Shown piece after piece: positions 7,894 to 16,177 of a stretch of 43,291 bases of DNA. Below the pieces are notes generated by a model. That model saw only the letters and a program-made list of their open reading frames with translations, had not been told where the DNA came from and made no database searches. This DNA comes from Lachnospiraceae bacterium. GTDB lineage: Bacteria > Bacillota > Clostridia > Lachnospirales > Lachnospiraceae. Where the stretch lies: NCBI GenBank assembly GCA_017440575.1, contig JAFSGY010000026.1, forward strand, positions 1 through 43,291, in the 5' to 3' direction. The position numbers were made by a program, and so were the translations under genes. Within the stretch, counting starts at the first letter, position 1; every line of letters starts with the position of its first letter.

Positions 7894-8874
7894 CTACATA
7901 CTTAGGCTGACAATGATCAGCTCAACGCTTAACAAATCCGTCACCCGTCCTGTTTTGACATCCTCATCCGCCTGCACACACGCCTGCACTGCCTTTTGTA
8001 ATTGCTCCAGCTTAAAGCGCGACGACTGCGGCAGGTATTTTTTCTTTAAGAAATAGGGATTTAAGCCTGTCTTCTGCGCAATCGTTGCCTCATCATAACC
8101 TTTCATTTTCATTTCACGCACCTGCAATAGCAGATTAAACTGTCTTGCAATGAGCGCTAAAATCTTCATCGGAGCTTCCTTTAAAGCAAGCAAATCATAG
8201 TATAAATCAAGAGCCTGCTTCTGCTTTTTATCCGCAACCGCCTCCACCATATCAAATATCTTATTCTGGATTCTTACGGTACAAAGCTCTTCCACATCTT
8301 TCTGCGTAATACCTTCTTCATAATATTTATAACAGATTAGCTTCTCTACTTCCTTAGCTATCTGTTCCATATCGGTTCCGGTTCTGTCAAGCAACAGATT
8401 CAGCGCATCGGCAGTAATCAGCTTATTCTCCTTTTTGAGTAAGCCCATAATCCACTTTTTGAGTGTCGCTTCATCCTGTACATCAAAGGAAGCTGCGTAC
8501 CCTTTTGCGCCGATTGCCTTAAAGAGCTTATTACGCTTATCAACCTCTTCCTCAACAAAAATCAGAAATGTCGTGTCCGGCAACTCCTTGACCAGTTCTG
8601 CCACTCGGTCATTTGAGGACTTAAGCCAACCACTGTTTTCTATGATAATGACTCTTCGCTCTGCAAAAAAAGGCAAAGTTCCTACAAGGTCAATCACTTC
8701 ATTTACATTAATATCCTTACCGGCAAATGCGGTAAAATTCATCGAATCATCCGCTGATACCAATGCACTTTTGAGCTTATCACGATACTGCTTCCTCAAG
8801 TATGCCTCTTCCCCATAGAGAAGATACACATTGCTAAATTGTCCACTCTTGATGTCCTGAATAATCCGCTTCAA
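7894..8874 (-). CDS. holA: DNA polymerase III delta subunit
   Basis: The 326-aa clamp-loader delta subunit, which opens the beta sliding clamp during replication. The start MKRIIQDIKSGQFSNVYLLYGEEAYLRKQY is the family's N-terminal signature. The middle carries RRVIIIENSGW and TTFLIFVEEEVDKRNKLFKAI, and the C-terminal helical domain ends with DVKTGRVTDLLSVELIIVSLS. Length is normal. In many Firmicutes holA directly follows comEC; here the two are separated by about 3.7 kb of accessory genes read in the same direction. Confidence 0.95.
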   Translation of the reverse strand: MKRIIQDIKSGQFSNVYLLYGEEAYLRKQYRDKLKSALVSADDSMNFTAFAGKDINVNEVIDLVGTLPFFAERRVIIIENSGWLKSSNDRVAELVKELPDTTFLIFVEEEVDKRNKLFKAIGAKGYAASFDVQDEATLKKWIMGLLKKENKLITADALNLLLDRTGTDMEQIAKEVEKLICYKYYEEGITQKDVEELCTVRIQNKIFDMVEAVADKKQKQALDLYYDLLALKEAPMKILALIARQFNLLLQVREMKMKGYDEATIAQKTGLNPYFLKKKYLPQSSRFKLEQLQKAVQACVQADEDVKTGRVTDLLSVELIIVSLSM

Positions 8875-9004
8875 TGCTAAAACCTGACCTTTCTTAGTAT
8901 CACTTTTAGATTATAAAATAAATAGCCTTGTAATGCAATTCTTCCGTTTTTATTTTGAGTTGTTCCATCGCATAAATAACATTATGCAGTTATCCCTTTC
9001 CTAT

Positions 9005-9622
9005 TTATCGAATGAAATTTGTCCACTGATGAGCTTCCTTTTCCGGCAATCCATATTGCTCTTTCCCCAATGCAATACTCTTCATCAAAAAGCTCATATT
9101 TCTTGCCAGAGTACGCATAGTCTGTAATCCTTCTGCATCCTGCCTTGCCTCTCCCGGCGCACCACCATGCACGCTGTTCCAATACTGACTGGAAGCAACC
9201 GGCATACCGCTAATGGTAAAATATTTATTCAGTACGTCGAATGTTGTGGAAGTACCACCTCGTCTTGCTACTGCAACACTAGCTCCAACCTTCATCGTCT
9301 TATCAAAGCTTGTACTGTAAAATAATCTGTCTAAAAATGCTATCAGTGTAGCATTTGGCGAAGCATAATAAACAGGGCTTGCTACTACAATACCATCGCA
9401 TTCTTCAAATTTTTGGGCACACTCATTAACCATATCATCAAAGACACATCTTCCTTTTTCTCTACAAGCCGCACAGGCAATACAGCCTCGAATGTCTTTA
9501 TTTCCAACATGAATCACTTCTGTTTCTATGTTTTCTTCTTTGAATACTTTTGCCATTTCCTCTAATGAAATCGCAGTGTTTCCGTTTGTTCTTGGGCTGC
9601 CGTTTACCAATAATACTTTCAT
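9005..9622 (-). CDS. flavodoxin-fold reductase with iron-sulfur-flavoprotein cysteine motif
   Basis: A 205-aa NAD(P)H-dependent FMN reductase / WrbA-like flavoprotein. LLVNGSPRTNGNT near residue 10 is the FMN phosphate loop, and VVASPVYYASPNATLIAFLDRLF is the second flavin-contact region. CIACAACREKGRC has spacing C-x2-C-x2-C-x5-C, the compact cysteine motif that binds a 4Fe-4S cluster in the archaeal/clostridial iron-sulfur flavoprotein family. The electron partner and substrate are unknown. It is followed in opposite gene order by two acetyltransferases; gaps of 9 and 3 nt suggest one transcript with them. Confidence 0.85.
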   Translation of the reverse strand: MKVLLVNGSPRTNGNTAISLEEMAKVFKEENIETEVIHVGNKDIRGCIACAACREKGRCVFDDMVNECAQKFEECDGIVVASPVYYASPNATLIAFLDRLFYSTSFDKTMKVGASVAVARRGGTSTTFDVLNKYFTISGMPVASSQYWNSVHGGAPGEARQDAEGLQTMRTLARNMSFLMKSIALGKEQYGLPEKEAHQWTNFIR

Positions 9623-9631
9623 TTTGAATAC

Positions 9632-10174
9632 CTACCTTTCCCTTTCGTTAAAATATTCTTCCTTTAAAATGGCATAGCATAATCTGTCATACTTATTTCC
9701 ATTCAGATAAATAGCTTTCCTCTCACGCCCCTCTAACGTAAGACCACAGCGCTCTATGACCTTTTGAGCACCTATATTCATCTCTAGTGTATTCGCTGTA
9801 ATTCTTTCCATTCCAAGATACCGGAATCCATAATCTATCATAAGCTGAACAGCTTCACGTCCATAACCATTCGCACGATTTTCGATTTTCGCAATTCCTA
9901 TCCCTACCGAACAGCTTCGATTTTTTTGATCAATATTCTGCAACGCAACATCTCCTATGACCGTACCATCCTTTAAAAAAATGCCTAACCGCACATTTTG
10001 CTTTCCCTGCAATTGTTGTATTTCATCAAACCATCCATCGGCTTTTTCATCCGAATGTCCAATATTGAATTCTTCTGTCGGATTCTCTAAATCATATTCA
10101 AAGTCATTCCACAGCTTCTTACAATCCTTTCTTTCAAGCACTGCTAAATATATTTTTTCACCTTGTAATCTCAT
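9632..10174 (-). CDS. RimJ/RimL-type GNAT acetyltransferase
   Basis: A 180-aa GNAT-fold N-acetyltransferase using acetyl-CoA. Starts with GEKIYLAVLERKD. The acetyl-CoA region is SVGIGIAKIENRANGYGREAVQLMIDYGF, with the modified GxGxA loop NGYGREA. The C-terminal part, RITANTLEMNIGAQKVIERCGLTLEGRERKAIYLNGNKYDRLCYAI, is typical of the RimJ/RimL (Acetyltransf_3) group. The acceptor is unknown; the group includes ribosomal-protein and antibiotic acetyltransferases. It lies 3 nt downstream of another GNAT gene. Confidence 0.88.
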   Translation of the reverse strand: MRLQGEKIYLAVLERKDCKKLWNDFEYDLENPTEEFNIGHSDEKADGWFDEIQQLQGKQNVRLGIFLKDGTVIGDVALQNIDQKNRSCSVGIGIAKIENRANGYGREAVQLMIDYGFRYLGMERITANTLEMNIGAQKVIERCGLTLEGRERKAIYLNGNKYDRLCYAILKEEYFNERER

Positions 10175-10177
10175 ATT

Positions 10178-10687
10178 CTACCTCTTCACTGTAATCCAAT
10201 ATCTCTGTTCTACTACTCCATCCACAACTATCTCATTTTCCAGAATACCGCCATTGTTCATGATACTTTTTGCCGAACCGATATTATTCTTATCACAAAC
10301 CATTAATACCTTATCTATTCCTAACATTTTACATTCCTCTAATGCCAAGCCTATCATCTTGGTTGCATAGCCTTTTCTTCGTTCAGAAGGCCTGATTCCG
10401 TCACCGATATGCCCTCCATTTTTTAGCAATGACTCATTCAAATAATGTCTTATATTAACCGCTCCAACAAAAATATTTCTTTCCTCATCCAAGCAAAAAT
10501 AGGTAGAATCAGGCACTGATTGTTCCGTTTCTGCTTTGACTTCCAAACTTTCAAGATACTTCTCAAAATCATGATAATCTGTTTTTCTGATGGCATATGG
10601 TACAATCTTTTCACCATATGCATACCATTCGTCCATCATGTCATATAATAATGGTTTGTATTTTTCTTCCAATTTTATAAGCTTCAT
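10178..10687 (-). CDS. GNAT acetyltransferase
   Basis: A 169-aa GNAT protein. The acetyl-CoA loop is GIRPSERRKGYATKMIGLALEECKMLGI, with the RRKGYA signature. The preceding strand FVGAVNIRHYLNESLLKNGGHIGDGI and the trailing VCDKNNIGSAKSIMNNGGILENEI complete the fold. It resembles the YedL/ElaA-like acetyltransferases of Firmicutes with unknown acceptor. The start codon lies directly after the stop of a short degraded gene, and its Shine-Dalgarno (AAGGGGG) lies within that remnant. Confidence 0.88.
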   Translation of the reverse strand: MKLIKLEEKYKPLLYDMMDEWYAYGEKIVPYAIRKTDYHDFEKYLESLEVKAETEQSVPDSTYFCLDEERNIFVGAVNIRHYLNESLLKNGGHIGDGIRPSERRKGYATKMIGLALEECKMLGIDKVLMVCDKNNIGSAKSIMNNGGILENEIVVDGVVEQRYWITVKR

Positions 10688-10793
10688 CTAGTTTTCCCCC
10701 TTCAAATGCTCCAACACATCCATCGGCTTCTTCATTTGTTCAAAAGACGCTATCCTGCCTGACGGCTGCTTCTTATATAACTGTTCGTATCAT
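10688..10793 (-). pseudogene. probable remnant of an internally deleted small gene
   Basis: A ribosome-binding site (GAGAAGGAATAAATA) and ATG at 10793 open a frame that reads MIRTVI and stops. One base out of register, a stop-free tail of about 30 residues, KKQPSGRIASFEQM and KKPMDVLEHLKGEN, runs to a TAG that touches the next gene's ATG. The start and the C-terminal tail look real while the body is missing. The parent family was not recognised. A chance open tail cannot be excluded. Confidence 0.35.
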
Positions 10794-10820
10794 TATTTAT
10801 TCCTTCTCTCTTTTTCAAAC

Positions 10821-11267
10821 CTATTTCTTAGGATAGCTGATTTCATCTCCCCAGCTCTGTACTTCATCCCAAAACTCTTCCACTTCCATTAATCCATATG
10901 CCCACAAAAAAGCCCTGTCTTTTTCACTCATCTCATAAAGCCGCAGCCAACATACCTCTAGGATTACCTGTTCTTCTTCTGTTAACTCCGGATCTTTCCC
11001 TGTAATTGCAATCTGCTCTTCACTTACTGCAATTTCATAGACATATTCCCTACTTCCATCTTTTTTATGTACTATATTTAATGGTTTTATGATTTTCCCA
11101 TCCAGACCGCATTCCTCTTTCAATTCTCTAAGTGCAGTTTCCTCTGGTGATTCTCCCTCTTCGATTCCGCCACCCGGTAACGCATAAAAATAACGCCCTT
11201 CATAGTAAGTTTTCTCGACTAAAACAGCTCCATTTCTTACGACAATGGCTACACTTCTATTGCGCAT
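10821..11267 (-). CDS. Nudix hydrolase
   Basis: A 148-aa Nudix pyrophosphohydrolase cleaving nucleoside-diphosphate-linked substrates with Mg2+. The Nudix box is complete: GGIEEGESPEETALRELKEE then CGL fits GX5EX7REUXEEXGU. It is preceded by the strand FYALPGG, and the C-terminus is short and acidic/aromatic (WDEVQSWGDEISYPKK). Substrate cannot be predicted. It lies upstream of the gene remnant and the GNAT genes on the same strand. Confidence 0.9.
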   Translation of the reverse strand: MRNRSVAIVVRNGAVLVEKTYYEGRYFYALPGGGIEEGESPEETALRELKEECGLDGKIIKPLNIVHKKDGSREYVYEIAVSEEQIAITGKDPELTEEEQVILEVCWLRLYEMSEKDRAFLWAYGLMEVEEFWDEVQSWGDEISYPKK

Positions 11268-11370
11268 TTTTGCATTTCCTCCTTACACCAATCTATTAAA
11301 ATTATAGCACCATTACTCAGCAATTACGTTAGTTTATTCACTCATGATTATGTCTACCGACATTATACTA

Positions 11371-12186
11371 TTATTCTTCCACACAAAACAACTGCTTTAT
11401 CATCCCATCTAATGCCCTTGTATTTAATGGTACTTTGCTTGTTTCATGCGTCATAAATAAATTCACACCTAGATAAATTCCATTTCTCTCATAGGTATTA
11501 AGCTTGTAAATCACACTATCCATATACTCACTGTTGTCCATCAAGCCAAAGTGCTCAAGATACACTTCCTCTCTTTGCGGCATTTTAAGAATCGTAAAAT
11601 CCGGATATATCTTGATATTCCCTTCTAATGTAATCGGATATTCATAACGATACGGAATCCCTAATGTATAAAGCTTATCTGCAATAATCTTCTCTGATTT
11701 TGAACGTACTCTTTCCCCTCTTTCTGTTATAATCTCCTGTGCATTATCAACAAACGACTTGCCTTCATATCTTACTGACTGCCATTGCTTTATGTATTCT
11801 TCATCCGATATAATAGGGGGCGTTATTAATTCTCTACGATAAGGATTCATTTTTTCATATATTGTTTTTATGTTTGTTTCATCACAGTTCTTTAAAAATG
11901 TTTCAATTGCTTTGATTCTTTTTTCCGCATGCTTTACCAGAACAGCGTCGTAATCCCGTTGAGCAATTCTCTGTGCAAATTCTATTTCTCTCTTTTTTAT
12001 ATATCTGCCATTATCATTACTTCTATTTTTACGGTCAACATTCTTGTAATAATACTCAACACCTCTACTCTTTCCAGAAATACGCAAATATCCTTCTGGC
12101 GCCGTTTGTAATCGCATTTTAGCTTCCTCTAACATATTTTCCAGCTGTTTTCTTTCCTCTTTAACCATATTCTCCATTGTTTTCAT
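11371..12186 (-). CDS. coiled-coil protein with a PD-(D/E)XK-like nuclease domain
   Basis: A 271-aa protein I cannot name. Residues 1-110 are charged and helical, probably coiled coil. Residues 155-240 show the restriction-endonuclease-like layout: RSKSEKIIADKLYTLGI (E165), YEYPITLEGNIKIYPDFTIL (D196) and VYLEHFG (E211, H212). The E...PDF...ExH order fits the PD-(D/E)XK superfamily with the last Lys replaced. The ATG at 12186 has AAAAGGAG 10 nt upstream; an in-frame ATG at 12207 has no such site. Its target is unknown, and no methyltransferase or helicase partner is nearby. It stands beside a 54-bp tandem repeat array. Confidence 0.6.
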   Translation of the reverse strand: MKTMENMVKEERKQLENMLEEAKMRLQTAPEGYLRISGKSRGVEYYYKNVDRKNRSNDNGRYIKKREIEFAQRIAQRDYDAVLVKHAEKRIKAIETFLKNCDETNIKTIYEKMNPYRRELITPPIISDEEYIKQWQSVRYEGKSFVDNAQEIITERGERVRSKSEKIIADKLYTLGIPYRYEYPITLEGNIKIYPDFTILKMPQREEVYLEHFGLMDNSEYMDSVIYKLNTYERNGIYLGVNLFMTHETSKVPLNTRALDGMIKQLFCVEE

Positions 12187-12280
12187 TGATATTTTTCTCC
12201 TTTTCATTATTTGTTACTTCTTTCGTATATTCATTGTTCTCTATCATCGCTCCCCTTTTTCCCTTCAACCTAAGCATTAT

Positions 12281-12607
12281 CCGACCGCTCTCACTTTCTA
12301 CGCTTCCAGTCGGACTTCAACACCTTCCACTTCCCGACCGCTTTCATGTTCTTACTCTCCCGGTCGGACTTCAACACCTTCCACTTCCCGACCGCTTTCA
12401 CGTTCTTACTCTCCCGGTTGGACTTCGATACCTTCCACTTCCCGACCGCTTTCACGTTCTTACTCTCCCGGTCGGACTTCGATATCTTCCACTTCCCGAC
12501 CGCTTTCACGTTCTTACTCTCCCGGTCGGACTTCGATACCTTCCACTTCCCGACCCCTTTCACGTTCTTACTCTCCCGGTCGGACTTCGATACCTTCCAC
12601 TTCCCGA
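12281..12607. repeat. 54-bp tandem repeat array, six copies
   Basis: Units begin at CCGACC at 12281, 12334, 12388, 12442, 12496 and 12550, with a partial seventh at 12604. The first unit is 53 bp and more diverged; the rest are 54 bp and differ by one to a few bases. Each unit carries CCGACCG and CGGTCGG about 20 nt apart, so the array can fold as a row of hairpins. On the minus strand the units read as an 18-residue repeat (KAVGKWKVSKSDRESKNV) in the comEC frame directly after its TAG stop, ending at TGA 12291-12293. No other gene was seen in the 425-bp gap. Confidence 0.9.
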
Positions 12608-12611
12608 AGCT

Positions 12612-15128
12612 CTATTCTCGCAGTATTTCCCCCGCTTCCGGCATTATCCAGCCTCGCACCTCTATATTTTTTCCGACTTCTACAATAATCGCACCACAGT
12701 CCTTCGTTACCATAACCTTGCTTCCTACATCCGCTAGTCTCTCTAACGTTTCCTCATGCGGATGCCCATAGCTATTATCTTCCTCGCAGGAAATAATCGA
12801 CAATCGAGGCTGTATCTGTTCCAATAATTCCAAACTGTTCGAATTTCTTGACCCATGATGAGCCACCTTATATAAATGGCACTCCCAGTCCTTTGGTAAT
12901 GTCTGCATAACAAAATTCTCCCCATCTGCTTCTACATCACCGGTAAAAAGAGCATGAAACTCTCCGTACTCCAACTTCATAACCAATGAATACGCATTTC
13001 GTGAATCCGTCACATAATCTGCCGCTGGATGAAGGATTTCTAAGCTTAATTCGCCATCTGTCATCGCATTCCCCTCTTCAGCATGCAACAACATAATCCC
13101 CTTCTCCCTACACAGCGTTGCTAACTCTTCATACGCTTCATCCCGTATCGCAGCCTTTGCAATCACAATCTTTTGTATCTCAATTCCACTGTCCTCTTCC
13201 AGCAATTCCAAGACTCCAGATGTATGATCTTTGTCAAGATGCGTCAAGAATACCGCATCCACTAACGCTGTTCCTGTCTGCTTCAAAAATGGCACAAGCG
13301 TATACTCTCCCAGCTTGTTCTTCGATGTACTACCTCCGTCAATTAAATAATGGTGTCCTGTTTTCGTTTCCAACCATATACAGTCTCCCTGCCCTACATC
13401 CAGCATCGTAATCGTTAATCCACTATATGTTTTCTGCGTAAGCAAAGTTACCGCTACCAAAACCAGCATCATCTTAATTGGAAACGTCAAACATAGCTTT
13501 CCCTTCATAACATACCTGCAATATTTATGAACCAAAAACAGGAGCAACACAACTACATAAAATATAACAATTCTCCAAACTGAAGGCTTTCCCACAATCC
13601 AGCTTGCTCCCGGTAAATCCATAGACCATTCACACAATCTCTCAAATATTCGCAAACATATCTGACAACTCAATGCCAATATCTGCGCAATCCCTTCACA
13701 AATCATTACTAAAACATTCTTCTCTGTCAGCATACTACTTGCGCTTTCAGCTATTACACTACCTATCTCAACTCCCGCCCTTCCCGGCAACACTCGTGCA
13801 ATACTAACACTTATACTGCCTATCAGCATACAACCAAGCCCTAAGCCCATTACCAGACTCATAGCAGGAATAATAAGCATATTTAATAAAAACGAATAAA
13901 TCGGAAATTCATAATAAACCGAAAGCATAATCGGAAAATGTATCAAAAAAATACTTCCACTTCCAAGCAATGATTCCCTTATTCTGTTCCAATATAAATT
14001 TCTAAAATATTCACTCCTCTTTTGTATTTTCTTATTTACTAACATTTGTTTGGTATCTGTTTTTAATACATCAAGCATACATCCAATCCCAACAATGGCT
14101 CCAAAGGACAACAAAAATCCGGTATGATAGATGTACAATGGCTGTTCTATTAAAATCCCAACTGCTGCCATAGCAAGTGCTGTCAACATATCATAAGTTC
14201 TATGCAATACCTCTGCTCCCATCTTCAGCGCAAACATGAAAATAGCACGAAATGCAGAAGCACTAGAGCCAACCATATCACCATACATAATCATAACTAC
14301 AACTGCTGCCACAGCTGCCAAAACACTCGGAACACGAATACGCCTTAAAAGCTTATAAAGCCCCATTCCTATCAGGGAAATATGAAGTCCCGAAATCGCC
14401 AGAATATGCGAAATCCCACTTTTCTGATAAAGCCGCTTACTCTCCTTATCAAGCTCTGCTTTATTTCCAAGAATCATTGCCTTCATAATAGAGGCATCCT
14501 TCTCAGACATCGTTCGGTCAAATACCTGCTCCATTTGTCTTCTTAGCTGATACAACCCTTCCCCATACCGAGAATAAGTGGTACCCTCTGCCAGAATCTC
14601 TACCTTTTCCATAGAAAAGCCTATATTCTGTATCCGATAGTACATCTCCTGATCAAAACCACCCGGATTCTGCGGCTGATTAAAATAGGAAAGTTCACCA
14701 CTTACAAGAACATAGCTTCCAAGTCGTGGCTCCTTACCATCTTCCACATAACATAAAATCCCCATCTCTTGATGACTATTTTCAGTTACCACATTTTTCA
14801 CATTCGCTTTTCCCTTTGAAGCAGTTTCTCCTCTAGCACTTCCTGCCAAAACAGTTTCTAACTTACCATTTCCTGCTAAACACTCTTCTGCTACAGCATC
14901 TTCAATTTTAACGTCACTGATTGAAATCTTGGTCGAACTGACCTGATTGACATTCCTTAGATAGAGCAACAGACTCTTATATCTGTACTCCTTATGATAT
15001 ACCTCTCCGGTATAGATAACCCTGCTGCCGGCCTCCACTTTCATGGATTCCGACAGCGGATTCATCTGTAAACTGATAAAAACAGATACCACAAATGCCA
15101 CGCATACAAGGCATAGTGGTCTTCTCAT
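12612..15128 (-). CDS. comEC: ComEC/Rec2 DNA-uptake channel
   Basis: An 838-aa competence membrane protein that carries single-stranded DNA into the cell. Residues 1-190 contain an N-terminal helix and the OB-like DUF4131 part (GRVIYTGEVYHKEY-like start, SYVLVSGEL). The ComEC channel core (about 200-530) has many membrane helices and the conserved ISHILAISGLHISLIGMGLYKLLR. The C-terminal metallo-beta-lactamase domain (from about 570) has TMLDVGQGDCIWLET, FLTHLDKDHTSG and KVAHHGSRNSNS. All three regions are intact. The stop codon is followed in the same frame by a tandem repeat array. It is the last gene of an operon that starts with comEA. Confidence 0.95.
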   Translation of the reverse strand: MRRPLCLVCVAFVVSVFISLQMNPLSESMKVEAGSRVIYTGEVYHKEYRYKSLLLYLRNVNQVSSTKISISDVKIEDAVAEECLAGNGKLETVLAGSARGETASKGKANVKNVVTENSHQEMGILCYVEDGKEPRLGSYVLVSGELSYFNQPQNPGGFDQEMYYRIQNIGFSMEKVEILAEGTTYSRYGEGLYQLRRQMEQVFDRTMSEKDASIMKAMILGNKAELDKESKRLYQKSGISHILAISGLHISLIGMGLYKLLRRIRVPSVLAAVAAVVVMIMYGDMVGSSASAFRAIFMFALKMGAEVLHRTYDMLTALAMAAVGILIEQPLYIYHTGFLLSFGAIVGIGCMLDVLKTDTKQMLVNKKIQKRSEYFRNLYWNRIRESLLGSGSIFLIHFPIMLSVYYEFPIYSFLLNMLIIPAMSLVMGLGLGCMLIGSISVSIARVLPGRAGVEIGSVIAESASSMLTEKNVLVMICEGIAQILALSCQICLRIFERLCEWSMDLPGASWIVGKPSVWRIVIFYVVVLLLFLVHKYCRYVMKGKLCLTFPIKMMLVLVAVTLLTQKTYSGLTITMLDVGQGDCIWLETKTGHHYLIDGGSTSKNKLGEYTLVPFLKQTGTALVDAVFLTHLDKDHTSGVLELLEEDSGIEIQKIVIAKAAIRDEAYEELATLCREKGIMLLHAEEGNAMTDGELSLEILHPAADYVTDSRNAYSLVMKLEYGEFHALFTGDVEADGENFVMQTLPKDWECHLYKVAHHGSRNSNSLELLEQIQPRLSIISCEEDNSYGHPHEETLERLADVGSKVMVTKDCGAIIVEVGKNIEVRGWIMPEAGEILRE

Positions 15129-15220
15129 TTACTAATCCTTTCCTAACGATTTTCTCAAAATCATTACTTTCTTTTGTATTGTATGATATCTTCATACATA
15201 GCTATTCTCAACTACTATTT

Positions 15221-16159
15221 CTACTGAACTAATTCCAAATTACGCTCAAACAAGGTTGTAAGCTCATATTTGTCTCGGAATTTTAATTCCTTATTTCCTT
15301 CTATGGCAATTTCTACCTTATTAACATTGCTTAATTCTACCAAAGAGTTTACAATTGAATAAATCGTAACATCACTGGTAACATTATTAATCGGTGTCAA
15401 AATATCCTTACTAAAGTTCAGATAGCAGACACCATCCTTCACGGTAATACTTAGCAGCTTCGTAGATGAATTGATTGTCGGATAAGACTCTTCGCTCGCA
15501 GGTCCTGCTAACAATTGTTCCACCACAAGACGCTCCATAGAAATATTAGATATATCCATATTAAAGGCAAGACTTCGGTTAATCGCAATCAAACCATCTC
15601 CTGTCTCATTTGCAAAATACAGTCTGATTTTTGCCTGCGCATAAGAATCCGTATTTTTCTGTCCAGCATAATCAATAAACATATCTGCTGTCATAATTCC
15701 CACAGCATTTCCCATCGTATCAAGTAACGGCTCTCCATTTACCGTTATCATGACATAATTTACATCCGGAATCGCTGTCAGACTTCTTACAATTGCCGCT
15801 CTTGTAAGTACCTCCGTTGTCTTTGGAAGCTCCTTATATTTCTCGCCAAGCGCAACCGTAACCTGTGTTCCTTCATACGCATAATTTACAATATTAATGC
15901 TTCCGGGTAATGTTGCCTCTAATTCCTTATTCTGCGGCACAGCCCCCAAAAGCGTCAATACCTCAACAATCATTTCCTTAGTGGTCGTTCCTTGCAGGTA
16001 ATGCACTTCCGGAACAATCTTTGTCTCACTCTTATTTAAATAAGAGATTTCGACTGGAATCCCCTCCTGTTCCTTCTCTCCACAAGCTGCCGCTCCAAGG
16101 ACAAGCAAGCCTATCAGCAACAATAGTAAACCATATCTTCTCTTTCTTACACTTAACAT
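15221..16159 (-). CDS. GerMN-domain lipoprotein
   Basis: A 312-aa secreted lipoprotein. Signal peptide with lipobox LGAAAC, acylated at C26. Two GerMN-type domains follow (about 45-165 and 190-300), shown by VLTLLGAVPQNKELEATLPGSINI...VTVALG and VEQLLAGPASEESYPTINSSTKLLSITVKDGVCYLNFS. GerM of Bacillus acts in sporulation and germination. Proteins with two such domains are common next to two-component systems in Clostridia. Here the gene lies 18 nt downstream of a histidine kinase, so it may be a sensor accessory, which is inference. Confidence 0.88.
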   Translation of the reverse strand: MLSVRKRRYGLLLLLIGLLVLGAAACGEKEQEGIPVEISYLNKSETKIVPEVHYLQGTTTKEMIVEVLTLLGAVPQNKELEATLPGSINIVNYAYEGTQVTVALGEKYKELPKTTEVLTRAAIVRSLTAIPDVNYVMITVNGEPLLDTMGNAVGIMTADMFIDYAGQKNTDSYAQAKIRLYFANETGDGLIAINRSLAFNMDISNISMERLVVEQLLAGPASEESYPTINSSTKLLSITVKDGVCYLNFSKDILTPINNVTSDVTIYSIVNSLVELSNVNKVEIAIEGNKELKFRDKYELTTLFERNLELVQ

Positions 16160-16177
16160 AACTCCACACTTTCCATA

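Noticed and set aside
12281-12607. The 54-bp repeat array as a CRISPR.
   Set aside because: Units are contiguous without unique spacers, and no cas gene is present.
12177-12771. Two long plus-strand open frames (186 and 141 codons) across the 54-bp repeats, with LPVGLRYLPLPDRFHVLT-like repeats.
   Set aside because: A 54-bp unit without stops stays open in every copy, so several frames on both strands are open by construction. No ribosome-binding site or family match was seen on the plus strand.
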